64,000 bases of DNA, taken from Verrucomicrobia bacterium S94. Lineage in GTDB: Bacteria; Verrucomicrobiota; Kiritimatiellia; Kiritimatiellales; Pontiellaceae. Below are positions 18,206 through 27,180 of the stretch, one piece after another. The notes below the pieces were generated by a model. That model saw only the letters and a list, made by a program, of their open reading frames with translations. It was not told the origin of the DNA and did not search any database. Position 1 is the first letter of the stretch; every line of letters begins with the position of its first letter. Made by a program: the position numbers and the translations under genes. The stretch is from contig CP036201.1 in NCBI GenBank assembly GCA_004299845.1, positions 1,860,001 to 1,924,000 of the forward strand. The letters run 5' to 3'.

Positions 18206-19717
18206 TTATGCACGTTTCTTTCCGTATTTCTTATCAATTTCAGCGAGCATATCGAATTCGTTAACGAGGTTGTTGTAGAGGTTACGGAACACCTTATACA
18301 TCTCACTATAATAGGCATGATTATGAGCATCCGGTGAGAAACTTTTGCGGATCGGAATCTTCTCGATGGCTTCATCAAAGCTCTTGATCGCTCCGACACC
18401 GTAAGCGGCGGCAATCGCCACGCCCAGCGGAGGCAGGTCCACCGCACCGGGTATTTCAATCGGCTGCCCGAGCACATCCGAAAAGATCTGAACCCAGACG
18501 GCCGAATTAGCAACCCCGCCGGTAATCTTCACGTTTTTAATCTCCACGCCTTCTTCTTCCGCAATACTCAATACGTGCCGCGATCCATAGGTGGTTCCTT
18601 CAATCACAGCCCGGGTAAAATCGCGGCGGCTCGTATTCGGCTTGAGCCCCATCACCACACCGGTGGTATTATCGTTCCAGATCGGGCAGCGCTGCCCCAC
18701 CATGTACGGCAGAAAAATCACCGAACTTTCCGCAGTCACGGAAGTATCAATGAGCTTATCGAGCTCCTGATAACCATCCAGCTCCAGAATCTCCTCATTA
18801 AACCAGCGGATAACCGCCCCGCCGAAGTCCACCCCGCCGGCAGTGATCCAGGTGCCCGGAACGATGTGCGGATATACATGCAGATTTTTGTTATATTTCG
18901 GTTCATCCAGACAGACGTTATTGGTGGTAACCGTTCCGCCCGAAATAAACACTTCACCGCCTTTGGAAACACCGGCCCCCAGCCCTGCAGCCACATTATC
19001 CATCGAGCCGGCGATAACCGGAGTCCCTTCAGCAAGACCGGTCAGTTTCGCCGCTTCGGCCGTCACCTTACCGACCACATCGGTACAGTTGAAAACCGGC
19101 GGAAGCTTGGCCCGGTCGATCCCGCAGCCTTCAAGCAGAACATCGGAATACTCTCCCGTCTTCGTATTACAGAACTGCGACAGTCCGGCCTCGGAAATAT
19201 CCATCGAATACTCACCCGTCAGCTGATGCACCAGATACCCGTTGGCATGCAGAAACATATGGGTCTTTTCATAAATTTCCGGCTCATTCTTTTTAATCCA
19301 CATAATCTTCGGCGCCGGATTGCCCGCATCCGAAACATTGCCGTTGATTTCCCAGAGTTCCTCGCCCAGATGTTCTCGAATCCAGTCCGCCTCCTCTGTC
19401 GCCCGGCGATCCATCCAGATCAGCCCCGGACGAAGCGCGTTTCCGTTTTCGTCCACCGGAACAACCGTGGTGGAAAAGGCATCAATACCTACCGCGATAA
19501 TCTCTTCCGCATTCACGCCGCTCTCGGCCAGCATGTTTTGAGTATTCTCTTTCAACGCATCCCACCACTGCTCCGCCGGCTGTTCAGCCCAGCCCGCATG
19601 CGGATAGAAAGTGTCATATTTTTTACGCGCAGTGGCCACCACATTAAAGTCGCCATCGAACAGCACCGTCTTGGTGCTTGAGGTACCCACATCGATACTC
19701 AGAATATATTCAGCCAT
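18206..19717 (-). CDS. FGGY-family carbohydrate kinase (xylulokinase-like)
   Basis: A 503-residue sugar kinase. The phosphate-1 loop is DVGTSSTKTVLFD at residue 8, the substrate lid block GWAEQPAEQWW follows, then IWMDRRA and SMDNVAAGLGAG. The adenosine site is at ITGGVANSAVW near residue 400. It is full length for FGGY kinases. It resembles the XylB branch more than E. coli FucK, so a ketose (xylulose, fuculose or tagatose) is likely the acceptor, but which one cannot be read. Located between the phosphatase and dehydrogenase genes in the FucP/FucU operon. Confidence 0.88.
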   Translation of the reverse strand: MAEYILSIDVGTSSTKTVLFDGDFNVVATARKKYDTFYPHAGWAEQPAEQWWDALKENTQNMLAESGVNAEEIIAVGIDAFSTTVVPVDENGNALRPGLIWMDRRATEEADWIREHLGEELWEINGNVSDAGNPAPKIMWIKKNEPEIYEKTHMFLHANGYLVHQLTGEYSMDISEAGLSQFCNTKTGEYSDVLLEGCGIDRAKLPPVFNCTDVVGKVTAEAAKLTGLAEGTPVIAGSMDNVAAGLGAGVSKGGEVFISGGTVTTNNVCLDEPKYNKNLHVYPHIVPGTWITAGGVDFGGAVIRWFNEEILELDGYQELDKLIDTSVTAESSVIFLPYMVGQRCPIWNDNTTGVVMGLKPNTSRRDFTRAVIEGTTYGSRHVLSIAEEEGVEIKNVKITGGVANSAVWVQIFSDVLGQPIEIPGAVDLPPLGVAIAAAYGVGAIKSFDEAIEKIPIRKSFSPDAHNHAYYSEMYKVFRNLYNNLVNEFDMLAEIDKKYGKKRA

Positions 19718-19759
19718 GATTCAGCCCTTTTGATGTTAAATTGATGATTGCGTATCTGC

Positions 19760-20377
19760 TTATGCTCGTGATACGGCGGCTTTACTGCCGCCTAAAAAAA
19801 TGGATTCCACCTGATGTTTTTTTCCGAAGCCGACAAATTCGGTCTTCCAGATTTCACCGTTTCTGGCGATTTCGCGGGGATACTCCGGCAATGTCTGTTC
19901 CAGGTGCGCTTTAATCAGCCGCATGGTCACTGCATGCGTCACAAAAAGAACACACTCGCTCTTCATCGGATCCAGAGATTGAAAAAAAGGCTCCAGCCGT
20001 TCAGCGATCATTTCATAGGACTCGCCGCCGCCCTCCGGAACCCAGTTCCAGCGCTTTGAACGCTCATGCATATAATCCGGCCGGTCTTCGAGTTCCGCAT
20101 AGGTCATTCCGGAAAAAACACCCAGCTCCTGCTCGATGAGCCGTTCATCGGTTTCAACCTCCACCCCGAACGCTTTGGCAATCGGTTCCGCAGTCTGCTG
20201 CGCACGCAACAGCGACGAACTGACCACCCGGTCGAGTTCGGCGATTTCCCGGAACTCTGCAGCAATCGTCTCCGCATCCGCCCGGCCCTTTTCCGTAAGC
20301 GGAAAATCCTGGCGGGACGCCAGAATATCCTTCAGATTGGCCTCACTCTGTGCGTGCCGTATAAAATAAACAGTCAT
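19760..20377 (-). CDS. Histidine phosphatase family protein (phosphoglycerate mutase-like)
   Basis: A 205-residue phosphatase of the RHG family. The catalytic motif is FIRHAQSEAN near residue 6, with Arg in SSLLRAQQTAEP, the acid residue near EQELGVFSGM, and the second His in VTHAVTMR. Start taken at MTVYFIRH (20377), as in the family; an upstream extension from 20407 is not homologous in look. A sugar-phosphate phosphatase role is plausible from its place among fucose-uptake and kinase genes, but members of the family act on many substrates. Confidence 0.82.
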   Translation of the reverse strand: MTVYFIRHAQSEANLKDILASRQDFPLTEKGRADAETIAAEFREIAELDRVVSSSLLRAQQTAEPIAKAFGVEVETDERLIEQELGVFSGMTYAELEDRPDYMHERSKRWNWVPEGGGESYEMIAERLEPFFQSLDPMKSECVLFVTHAVTMRLIKAHLEQTLPEYPREIARNGEIWKTEFVGFGKKHQVESIFLGGSKAAVSRA

Positions 20378-20399
20378 TTTCAAACCCACGGAATACACA

Positions 20400-20441
20400 G
20401 AATACACGGAACCCGCACCTTTCTGCGCATTCCGTGTATTC
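20400..20441. repeat. Perfect 12-bp inverted repeat between fucU and the phosphatase gene
   Basis: GAATACACGGAA (20400-20411) pairs perfectly with TTCCGTGTATTC (20430-20441) around an 18-base loop. A second partial copy of the left arm word lies at 20388-20398. There is no T run, so it is not a simple terminator; it may stabilise or process the operon mRNA, or be a dispersed repeat. Confidence 0.7.
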
Positions 20442-20454
20442 AGCGGTTAATGAA

Positions 20455-20889
20455 CTAGGCGGTCGGTGTTACCCCTTTTTTCAGGATAATATTGCCGTAT
20501 TTCGCCGTTGTACCGGTAACCACGCAGGCGAAGGCCTTTTCCGCACGATCGTAAAACTCGAACCGGCCGATACGTTTCGGCGCCGGCGCATCCGGAGCGG
20601 CTTTTCTGATGGCCGCCATGTAATCCGCTTCCACCTGCGGGTCGAGCTCGTCACCTTCAACCGCCGCCATCATAATCAGCGGATCGTCATAGCTGTCGAG
20701 TTCGAAGAGCGGAATAATCCCCTCAAGAAGATCCGGAATCTGCAGTCCGTCGCCACGCAGTACATTTTTCGGACAGAATGTGTGCCCCGGAAAATGCGCA
20801 TCCGACAGAACGATTTCGTCGCCGTGCCCCATTTCGGCGAGAATTTTCAACAGTTCGGGGCTGATAATCGGATCAATTCCTTTAAGCAT
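20455..20889 (-). CDS. fucU: L-fucose mutarotase FucU
   Basis: A 144-residue RbsD/FucU-family mutarotase that equilibrates the anomers of L-fucose in the cytoplasm. It is very close in wording to E. coli FucU across its length: [19 protein letters not shown]-type N-terminus with the catalytic His, [30 protein letters not shown], and the C-terminal [19 protein letters not shown] lies seven bases before the ATG. The 14-base gap to fucP fixes it in the same operon. This is the strongest evidence that L-fucose is the operon's sugar. Confidence 0.93.
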   Translation of the reverse strand: MLKGIDPIISPELLKILAEMGHGDEIVLSDAHFPGHTFCPKNVLRGDGLQIPDLLEGIIPLFELDSYDDPLIMMAAVEGDELDPQVEADYMAAIRKAAPDAPAPKRIGRFEFYDRAEKAFACVVTGTTAKYGNIILKKGVTPTA

Positions 20890-20903
20890 GATTTTTCTCC
20901 TGG

Positions 20904-22289
20904 TTATGCTTTTTCTTTATGATGAATCGCAAACGTGCGGTAGCCGAAAACGGCAATAACGACAAAACAGATGAACGGCATGAAAAAGGCCAGACTTACC
21001 GCATTGAGCGGCCCGAGCCCATCGCCATCCATCACGAATCCCATCGCCAGCGGCATCAGTGCACCGCCGACAATGGCGAATACGAGACCGGCGGAACCGA
21101 TTTTGGCATCTTCGCCGGTTCCATCGAGGGCAATACCGTAAATGGTCGGAAACATAAGCGACATACAGCCGGAAATGGCTACCAGACAGAGCAACCCGAT
21201 GTAGTTCTGTAAAAAGATCGTACAAAGCATCAGCACTGCCGCCAAACCCGCCAGCTGCATCAGCAGCTTGCTGGGCGTCAGGAACTTAAGCAGGAATGTG
21301 CAGATAAAACGGCTGACCAGGAAAAGTCCCATTGCAGCGATGTTATAGTTCTGTGCCTTCGACATGGTCATCCCCGATACATTTTCCATGGCATACTGAA
21401 TAATGAACGTCCAGCAGGTGATCTGAGCGGCAACATAGAAGGTCTGAGCAATAACACCCTCCCACCAGCAACGATTTTTGAACAGCCGTTTCGCACTTTC
21501 CAAAGGATGGATTTTTGCATCTTTATGCGAATCAACCGGCATTTTTTTGATGGCAAAGATGATAAACATGACCAGAACAACGATGCCGAGAATGGCATAC
21601 GGATTACGAATGACTGCAACGTCGGCAATCTGATTGGCCGCATATACATCCGGTTCCGCAGCTTTAAAGGCGTCATAAGCCGCGCCGATTTTCGCATTAA
21701 ATTCGTCAACCCCCATGGTTTCCCAGTCCGGATGAGCCATTTTCCAGTCTGTCCGGAACTGCTCTGTGGAAAGTTTTGCCAGGACCAGTTTGGAAGCCAC
21801 AACCATCCCCATCAGCGATCCGATCGGATTGAAAGCCTGAGCAAGATTCAGACGCTGTGTGGCCGTCTCTTCCGGCCCCATGGAAAGAATAAACGGATTG
21901 GCTGTGGTCTCAAGAAACGCAAGGCCGAAGGTCAGAATATACAGTGAAACCGGGAACCAGAAAAACTGCATGGTATTGGCCGCCGGGATAAACAGCAAAG
22001 CACCGGTGGCGTATAGAGCCAGTCCCACCAGAATGCCCGCTTTATAGGAAAATTTCTGAATAAAAAGTGCCGCAGGAATAGCCATCGTGGCATAGCCTCC
22101 GTAGAAGGCAAACTGAATGGTACTGCTCTGCCAGTTCTTGAGATCTGTGAAAATGGCTTTAAAGGCCGCAACCAGCGGATTGGTAATATCATTGGCAAAC
22201 CCCCACAGCGCAAACAGTGTGGTCACCAGAATAAACGATCCCAGCAATGCTTTCGGCACCACGGGACTTTTCTGCGCATCCTTACTCAT
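20904..22289 (-). CDS. fucP: L-fucose:proton symporter FucP (MFS)
   Basis: A 461-residue major facilitator with about twelve membrane segments. The FucP signature is clear: [15 protein letters not shown] at the first helix, [27 protein letters not shown] with the conserved Glu, and [16 protein letters not shown]. FucP imports L-fucose with protons; close relatives take other hexoses, but pairing with fucU supports fucose. AAAGGAGAG precedes the ATG. It lies second in the operon after the AKR gene. Confidence 0.92.
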   Translation of the reverse strand: MSKDAQKSPVVPKALLGSFILVTTLFALWGFANDITNPLVAAFKAIFTDLKNWQSSTIQFAFYGGYATMAIPAALFIQKFSYKAGILVGLALYATGALLFIPAANTMQFFWFPVSLYILTFGLAFLETTANPFILSMGPEETATQRLNLAQAFNPIGSLMGMVVASKLVLAKLSTEQFRTDWKMAHPDWETMGVDEFNAKIGAAYDAFKAAEPDVYAANQIADVAVIRNPYAILGIVVLVMFIIFAIKKMPVDSHKDAKIHPLESAKRLFKNRCWWEGVIAQTFYVAAQITCWTFIIQYAMENVSGMTMSKAQNYNIAAMGLFLVSRFICTFLLKFLTPSKLLMQLAGLAAVLMLCTIFLQNYIGLLCLVAISGCMSLMFPTIYGIALDGTGEDAKIGSAGLVFAIVGGALMPLAMGFVMDGDGLGPLNAVSLAFFMPFICFVVIAVFGYRTFAIHHKEKA

Positions 22290-22387
22290 CTTTAACTCTC
22301 TCCTTTATGTCCGCAACAAACCCCTCTGCTGGAAACAGGTTGGAACCCGGCCGGAGCCGGGTTCCGTTTTCTTCCCTTGGCTGATAA

Positions 22388-23431
22388 CTACTGGGCAATG
22401 GTGCCGTCTTCGTCCCAGAGGTCTTCCCACCCCTTACTACCTTCCCAGAGGAATACCTGACCTTTGATCAGGCGGCAGTTTTTATCGATCGTTGCCAGCT
22501 CGGCCATTTCTTCGTCGGTAATGCGCATGTAATCCGGAAGCGCACACTTCAGATTACTGCGGTATTCCGCTTCATAGATCGAGAAAGGAATCGGAATCTG
22601 GCCGCGCTGTACCGCCCATTTAATGCAGACCACAGCCGGGTGCACGCCAAGGCGCTCAGCGATTTTCTTCACCACCGGATCTTCGATATCCACGGTATCG
22701 TTTTCCGTTTTATCGCGGTCCGGACGGGTCGGGGAGCCGATCGGGCAGAAGGCAATCGGCTGAATTTCATTTTCAACATAATAGTTGAACAGTTCCGTCT
22801 GCTGGAAGTGCGGGTGCATCTCCATTTCTGTAACGACCGGCTTGATTTTGCAGTCGCGCAGCAGCAGCTCCATCTTAGCCTTCGTCATGTTGGAAGTACC
22901 GATGGATTTAACAAGTCCCATCTCAACCAGCTTTTCCATCTGCGCCCAGGTTTTCATGAAATCTTCATGAATATACGGTTTCGCATTCGGATCGCGCGAA
23001 TCCACGGAAACACCCTTCGCATGGAAATTCGGGAACGGCCAGTGAACCAGATAAAGATCCAGATAATCCAGCTGCAGATCTTCAAGCGACTGTTTGCACG
23101 ATTCAATCACCCGATCATGCGCATCATTCCAGACTTTGGAAGTAATATAAAGTTCCTCGCGCGGAACGCCGCCGTCCTGAATGGTTTTCAGTGCAACACC
23201 GATTTCCTTTTCGTTTCCGTATACGGAAGCGCAGTCGAACGCACGCTGGCCGTATTCCGCCGCGCCGACCACCGCATTGGCAATCTGCACGTTATCAAAA
23301 CGGTCGGAACCGAACGTGCCCATACCGATAGCCGGAATCTCCTCGCCGTTATTCAGTTTCTTTTTCGGAACAATGTTCGGATCGACACCGTCTTCGGCCA
23401 TTACGAATGTAGTTTTCAGTTCTTCGGACAT
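22388..23431 (-). CDS. Aldo/keto reductase (aldose reductase-like), first gene of the fucose-type operon
   Basis: A 347-residue cytoplasmic aldo/keto reductase. Tetrad residues: Asp and Tyr in FDCASVYGNE, Lys in ITSKVWN, His in LVHWPFP; the GTSNMTKAKMELLL block and the C-terminal coenzyme region are typical of aldose/aldehyde reductases. Start set at 23431, four bases past a strong AAGGAGGG; the longer reading to 23497 lacks a site. As first gene of the fucP-fucU operon it may reduce an aldose such as L-fucose to its alditol (inference). It could also be a general aldehyde or lactaldehyde reductase. Confidence 0.87.
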   Translation of the reverse strand: MSEELKTTFVMAEDGVDPNIVPKKKLNNGEEIPAIGMGTFGSDRFDNVQIANAVVGAAEYGQRAFDCASVYGNEKEIGVALKTIQDGGVPREELYITSKVWNDAHDRVIESCKQSLEDLQLDYLDLYLVHWPFPNFHAKGVSVDSRDPNAKPYIHEDFMKTWAQMEKLVEMGLVKSIGTSNMTKAKMELLLRDCKIKPVVTEMEMHPHFQQTELFNYYVENEIQPIAFCPIGSPTRPDRDKTENDTVDIEDPVVKKIAERLGVHPAVVCIKWAVQRGQIPIPFSIYEAEYRSNLKCALPDYMRITDEEMAELATIDKNCRLIKGQVFLWEGSKGWEDLWDEDGTIAQ

Positions 23432-23450
23432 AAAGCCCTCCTTCTGGTTG

Positions 23451-23521
23451 GTTAACGTTACTCTCTCAAAACGTTGCGCGGTGCAGACACCGCACATATG
23501 AAGGATATAAGTTAACGATAC
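23451..23521. promoter_or_regulatory. Candidate operator pair GTTAACG(T/A)TAC
   Basis: The 11-mers GTTAACGTTAC (23451-23461) and GTTAACGATAC (23511-23521) match at 10 of 11 positions and lie exactly 60 bp apart upstream of the AKR start. Spaced direct repeats are usual for AraC-type regulators, and an AraC gene lies 2 kb away. Binding is inferred. Confidence 0.4.
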
Positions 23522-23625
23522 CTATCGCTTCCGCCAATGTATCAACTTGACTGCATAATGGATATATTTGACTTTATATAACTCAATATCAATAATACCC
23601 TGATTTTCAGGGATAAGGAATAAGC

Positions 23626-23676
23626 ATGAAAAAACAAAAGAAAAAACCGCATCAGGCTTTATTTTCGCCCAAATAA
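23626..23676 (+). CDS. Possible 16-residue basic peptide (uncertain)
   Basis: ATG at 23626 follows AAGGAA by five bases and opens a 16-codon frame with seven Lys, ending in TAA at 23674. The ribosome site is good for such a short frame, so it may be a leader peptide upstream of sulfatase 5. Without comparative data it could equally be chance. Confidence 0.2.
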   Translation: MKKQKKKPHQALFSPK

Positions 23677-23882
23677 TGCCGGAAAAGGTCTCTTATCTAA
23701 ATTTGACCGGATCAAAAGGAGGTCCGCCTTCAGAAAATTCATTAAAAAATCTGTCCAGCCGAAATTCCGGAACCTCTCCTTTTTATTAATTAATCCGGAT
23801 TCACAACCGTTTTTTTCAACGTAGAATCTCCCCTCAAAAACCTACCCCTATTGTTCATATTCAATGCAGAAAGGATCCCGTT

Positions 23883-25373
23883 ATGAACAGGATTATATTA
23901 GCCGCAGCCCTCCTGACACTGAGCACAGTCACCGCACAGGCCGGAACCGACAAACCGAATATCCTCTTTATTTTCGCCGACGACCTCTCCTACGAAACCA
24001 TCGGTGCCCACGGCATGCTGGATATTGATACCCCTCACCTCGACACCCTCGTTGAGGAAGGCACCAGTTTCACCCATGCCTACAATATGGGCGCGTATAA
24101 CGGAGCTGTTTGCGCCGCCAGCCGGGCCATGCTCAACTCCGGCCGTTTTTTATGGAATTCCTGCTGGCTGGGAAAAAGTAATTTTAAAATGTCCCGCGAG
24201 CGCGATGCACAGCATATGTGGTCGCAGCAAATGAAAAAAGCGGGCTACAAAACCTATATGACCGGGAAATGGCACGTGAATGTTCCTCCGTCACAGGTTT
24301 TCGATGTTGTAGAAGATCCGCGCGGCGGCATGCCGGAAGATTTCTGGAACAAAGGATCGGATGACGGAACCAAACCCCGTTATTACGGCTACTTTCGGCC
24401 CGCTGACGAAGAGGACTACAAAAACGGCTGGAAACCGTGGGATAAATCAAACGGCGGATACTGGAAAGGCGGAAAACACTGGAGCGAAGTCGTTGCAGAC
24501 CACGGCATCGAATTTCTGAAAGATGCCGCAAAGCAGGACAAACCCTTCTTTATCTACCTGGCCTTCAACGCCGCACACGATCCCCGCCAGGCCCCGAAGG
24601 AATATATCGACCGCTATCCCCTCGACCGCATTAAACTTCCGGAAAATTTCAGACCGGAATATGAATTCAAGGACGAAATCGGATGCGGAAAAAACCTGCG
24701 GGATGCCGCACTGGCCCCTTTTCCCCGCACTGAATTCGCCGTAAAAGTTCATCGTCAGGAATACTTCGCCCTGATCACACACATGGACGACCAGATCGGC
24801 CGCGTTCTTCAAACCCTGAAAGATACCGGTCAGCTCGATAACACCTATATTGTATTTACAGCCGACCACGGCCTCGCTGTCGGCCACCACGGACTGATCG
24901 GCAAACAGAATATGTATGATCACAGCGTACGCGTACCCTTCCTCATTGTCGGACCCGATGTAAAACCCGGCGCCAGCAACGACACACCGATCTACCTGCA
25001 GGATGCCATGCCAACCGCTCTGGAGATCGCCGGCGAACCGGTACCGGACTACGTGGAATTCAAAAGCCTGCTTCCGCTGCTGGACGGATCGGAAACCCGG
25101 CACTACGATTCCATTTACGGGGCCTACAAAGGCCTCCAGCGCATGATCTGTAAAAACGGATGGAAACTGATTCACTATCCAACGATCAATAAAAACCGGC
25201 TCTACAACATGAAAGCCGACCCGATGGAAATGAACGACCTTTCCGCCAATCCGGAATATGCCGCAAAAATCCATGAATTGCAGACCGAACTGCAGAACTT
25301 AAGCACTGCAATGAACGATCCGCTCGATTATGATGATCCCGTTGGAAGCTGGGAGAAAGCATCCTCCCCGTAA
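23883..25373 (+). CDS. Sulfatase 5, exported
   Basis: Type I sulfatase of 496 residues with signal peptide (cleavage after AQA, residue 20). Metal site FADDLS; maturation motif C-A-A-S-R with Cys near residue 77; second metal site ADHGLAVGHHGLIGKQNMYDHSVRVP, a form common in choline-sulfatase-like and several algal-glycan sulfatases. AAAGGA precedes the ATG. It is divergent from the fucose-type operon and followed by an AraC regulator, so it probably acts on a sulfated fucose-containing glycan (inference from context). Confidence 0.9.
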   Translation: MNRIILAAALLTLSTVTAQAGTDKPNILFIFADDLSYETIGAHGMLDIDTPHLDTLVEEGTSFTHAYNMGAYNGAVCAASRAMLNSGRFLWNSCWLGKSNFKMSRERDAQHMWSQQMKKAGYKTYMTGKWHVNVPPSQVFDVVEDPRGGMPEDFWNKGSDDGTKPRYYGYFRPADEEDYKNGWKPWDKSNGGYWKGGKHWSEVVADHGIEFLKDAAKQDKPFFIYLAFNAAHDPRQAPKEYIDRYPLDRIKLPENFRPEYEFKDEIGCGKNLRDAALAPFPRTEFAVKVHRQEYFALITHMDDQIGRVLQTLKDTGQLDNTYIVFTADHGLAVGHHGLIGKQNMYDHSVRVPFLIVGPDVKPGASNDTPIYLQDAMPTALEIAGEPVPDYVEFKSLLPLLDGSETRHYDSIYGAYKGLQRMICKNGWKLIHYPTINKNRLYNMKADPMEMNDLSANPEYAAKIHELQTELQNLSTAMNDPLDYDDPVGSWEKASSP

Positions 25374-25472
25374 AAAACGGACATTAAATACAGGTTTCCG
25401 GAGAGATTTGCGGGAAACCGTTGAATCCCGCAGATTTCACCGGCACCAGAAAGACAAAACCCGGCAGATCAT

Positions 25473-26345
25473 ATGGAAAAAACAACCGCCCCATTCATTT
25501 CAACACAGGTCAGTTCGGGGGAATACTACTACCTCAATTTAACCCCGGAAAAAGACGCGACCGAAGTTGTGGTCTGCGGCGGCCGCGAACAGTGCGCACC
25601 GAGTTACCGCATTGAACGGAACAGCTTCCGCTTTTTCTCCATTGAGTTTGTCTCGTCCGGCCGCGGATCCCTCACCATAAACAATCAAACCTATCCGCTG
25701 CGCCCCGGCGCCATCTATTGCTACGGACCGCGAACAAAGCACATCATCGAAACCGATGCCGAAAACCCCATGCTGAAGCATTTTATCGACTTCACAGGCA
25801 GCTCGCTGGCTGCTCTTCTGAAACGCACCGGTTTTGCAAAAGGAGAACCGCTCTTTGTCTCCCGCCCGTTCCGCATTCGGAACATCTTCGAAAACCTCAT
25901 CACCACCGGCAATACCGAAAGCCGGAACCGGAATGAACTTTGCGCCCTGCTGCTGCGCCAGCTCATTCTCACGGCCGACGATAATTCCATGGATGCCGAT
26001 GCCGCATTTTCGCCCGCGTGGCAGACCTATATGCGATGCCGCCAATACATTGAACGCAACTACCTTGATCTGCCGAACATCGGGAAAACCGCCGAAGCCT
26101 GCTTTATTGATCAGGCCTATCTCTCACGCCTTTTCAAGCGGTTTGCCGAAGAATCTCCTCTCCAGCTGCTGACCCGCCTGAAAATGAGTAAGGCCGCCGA
26201 CCTGCTCAGCAGCGGTGATTTTCTGATCAAACAGGTCGGCGAGCAGGTGGGCTTTCCCGATCCCTACCATTTTTCCCGCGTTTTTAAACGCGTCTACGGA
26301 ATCCCGCCCGAAACCTTCACCCGTGCAGCCCGACGACAGGGATAA
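25473..26345 (+). CDS. AraC-family transcriptional regulator
   Basis: A 290-residue regulator. Residues about 30-130 form an N-terminal cupin-like effector domain (SSGRGSLTINNQTYPLRPGAIYCYGP). The C-terminal 100 residues hold two helix-turn-helix motifs: IGKTAEACFIDQAYLSRLFKR and VGEQVGFPDPYHFSRVFKRVYGIPPETF, the AraC signature. It lies 100 bases after sulfatase 5 in the same direction and 2 kb from the divergent fucose-type operon, so control of both by a sugar is likely. The effector is not known. Confidence 0.9.
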   Translation: MEKTTAPFISTQVSSGEYYYLNLTPEKDATEVVVCGGREQCAPSYRIERNSFRFFSIEFVSSGRGSLTINNQTYPLRPGAIYCYGPRTKHIIETDAENPMLKHFIDFTGSSLAALLKRTGFAKGEPLFVSRPFRIRNIFENLITTGNTESRNRNELCALLLRQLILTADDNSMDADAAFSPAWQTYMRCRQYIERNYLDLPNIGKTAEACFIDQAYLSRLFKRFAEESPLQLLTRLKMSKAADLLSSGDFLIKQVGEQVGFPDPYHFSRVFKRVYGIPPETFTRAARRQG

Positions 26346-26386
26346 AAAAACGGCGCACAGGAAAAGAGGAGAAAACCTGCGCGCCG
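26344..26386 (-). terminator. Rho-independent terminator (minus strand), possibly bidirectional
   Basis: An 11-pair stem with one mismatch (26351-26361 with 26376-26386) around an A-rich loop. On the minus strand it is followed by seven T (26344-26350), so it ends transcripts from the DUF6941 gene side. It starts five bases after the AraC stop and may also help end that gene. Confidence 0.75.
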
Positions 26387-26407
26387 CAGACACCGGAGTG
26401 TCTTATA

Positions 26408-26550
26408 ATACCAAACGTTAAAACTATCCGGTATAAATTTGATCCCTCGCAGAGGCGCCGAGGACGCAGAGAAATTCCGTCATAAACGGCCCGCGCTCTC
26501 TGCGCGGAATAACGCTGTCGTTAAGACCGGAATGTTTTAGTAAATGGTAT
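26408..26550. mobile_element. MITE-like dispersed repeat, copy A
   Basis: A 143-bp element almost identical in layout to 58051-58201. Its ends are imperfect inverted repeats (TACCAAACGTTAAAAC against GTTTTAGTAAATGGTA) bounded by TA on both sides, as for elements that target TA. The inside contains CGCAGAGG..GACGCAGAGAA and CTCTCTGCGCGGAATAA words. It has no coding capacity. It lies between the AraC and DUF6941 genes; the rest of 26551-26701 shows no gene. Confidence 0.7.
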
Positions 26551-26701
26551 AAAATGTGATTCACTCTGCGCTCCGCTTCCCGTCCATCACCCGGCGCAGT
26601 GTGTTCCGGTGTTTCCGAAGGTAAAATGACCGGTTATTCAGAAAATTGCACCTGCACTTCAAAAAAACGTACGGCAACGCGCATTATCATTCAGCAAACC
26701 G

Positions 26702-27109
26702 CTATACCGGAGTTGGGCGCTGCATTTTCCGGACGCGCAGCGGAAGCGAGGCCATCGCCACATCATCAATGGAAAGATTGATCTGATAATCGGTGAACTC
26801 ATCGAATTTCACATTCTGGAAATTGAGAATCAGATTCACCGCCACCGAACCGATATCCGACCCCATCCGGGGATGAACCTCCCCCTCCATGGTCTGAAAA
26901 ACCGGAATCCCGTCTGGATTCACCAGCTGAAGCTTTACGGCATGCCGACCCTCCTCCATTTTATCGAACCGAAGCCGGAGCGCAATGGCACAGGCCGGAT
27001 GAACAACCGGAAGCCGGGCCGCATAAATCTGATCGAATGTGCCCAGCAGATTCAGTTTTCCGTGGTTATCGGTGGCAGCATCGCAAAGTGCAAAAACTTC
27101 AACTTTCAT
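26702..27109 (-). CDS. Conserved hypothetical protein (DUF6941-like)
   Basis: A 135-residue protein starting KVEVFALCDAATDNHGKLNLLGTFD, a pattern I associate with the DUF6941 family: small beta-rich proteins found widely in bacteria. PVVHPACAIALRLRF and a SIDDVAMASLPLRV strand near the end fit a compact beta-sandwich. No signal peptide or catalytic motif is seen. GGAG lies before the ATG. It is transcribed in the same direction as ilvD, with 71 bases between them. Function unknown. Confidence 0.7.
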   Translation of the reverse strand: MKVEVFALCDAATDNHGKLNLLGTFDQIYAARLPVVHPACAIALRLRFDKMEEGRHAVKLQLVNPDGIPVFQTMEGEVHPRMGSDIGSVAVNLILNFQNVKFDEFTDYQINLSIDDVAMASLPLRVRKMQRPTPV

Positions 27110-27180
27110 AATCAGTCTCCGTCACTGAAGTTAGGCGAAGGCCCCTTCCGGAAAAAGAAAGAAGTTCCGGAGATTGGAAA

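Larger units (their letters stand above)
23432..23882. other. Divergent regulatory region between the fucose-type operon and sulfatase 5
   Basis: About 450 bases, A+T-rich, separating two divergent transcription units. It contains the repeated GTTAACG site, a short CCCTG/CAGGG hairpin at about 23598-23612, a possible 16-codon ORF and a purine-rich AAAGGAGGT without a start codon. It must hold promoters in both directions, but I cannot assign them base by base. Confidence 0.6.

Noticed and set aside
19778-19795. GGCGGC/GCCGCC hairpin next to a poly-A run
   Set aside because: It is inside the last codons of the histidine phosphatase gene and, on the transcribed strand, the T run precedes the stem, so it is not a terminator.
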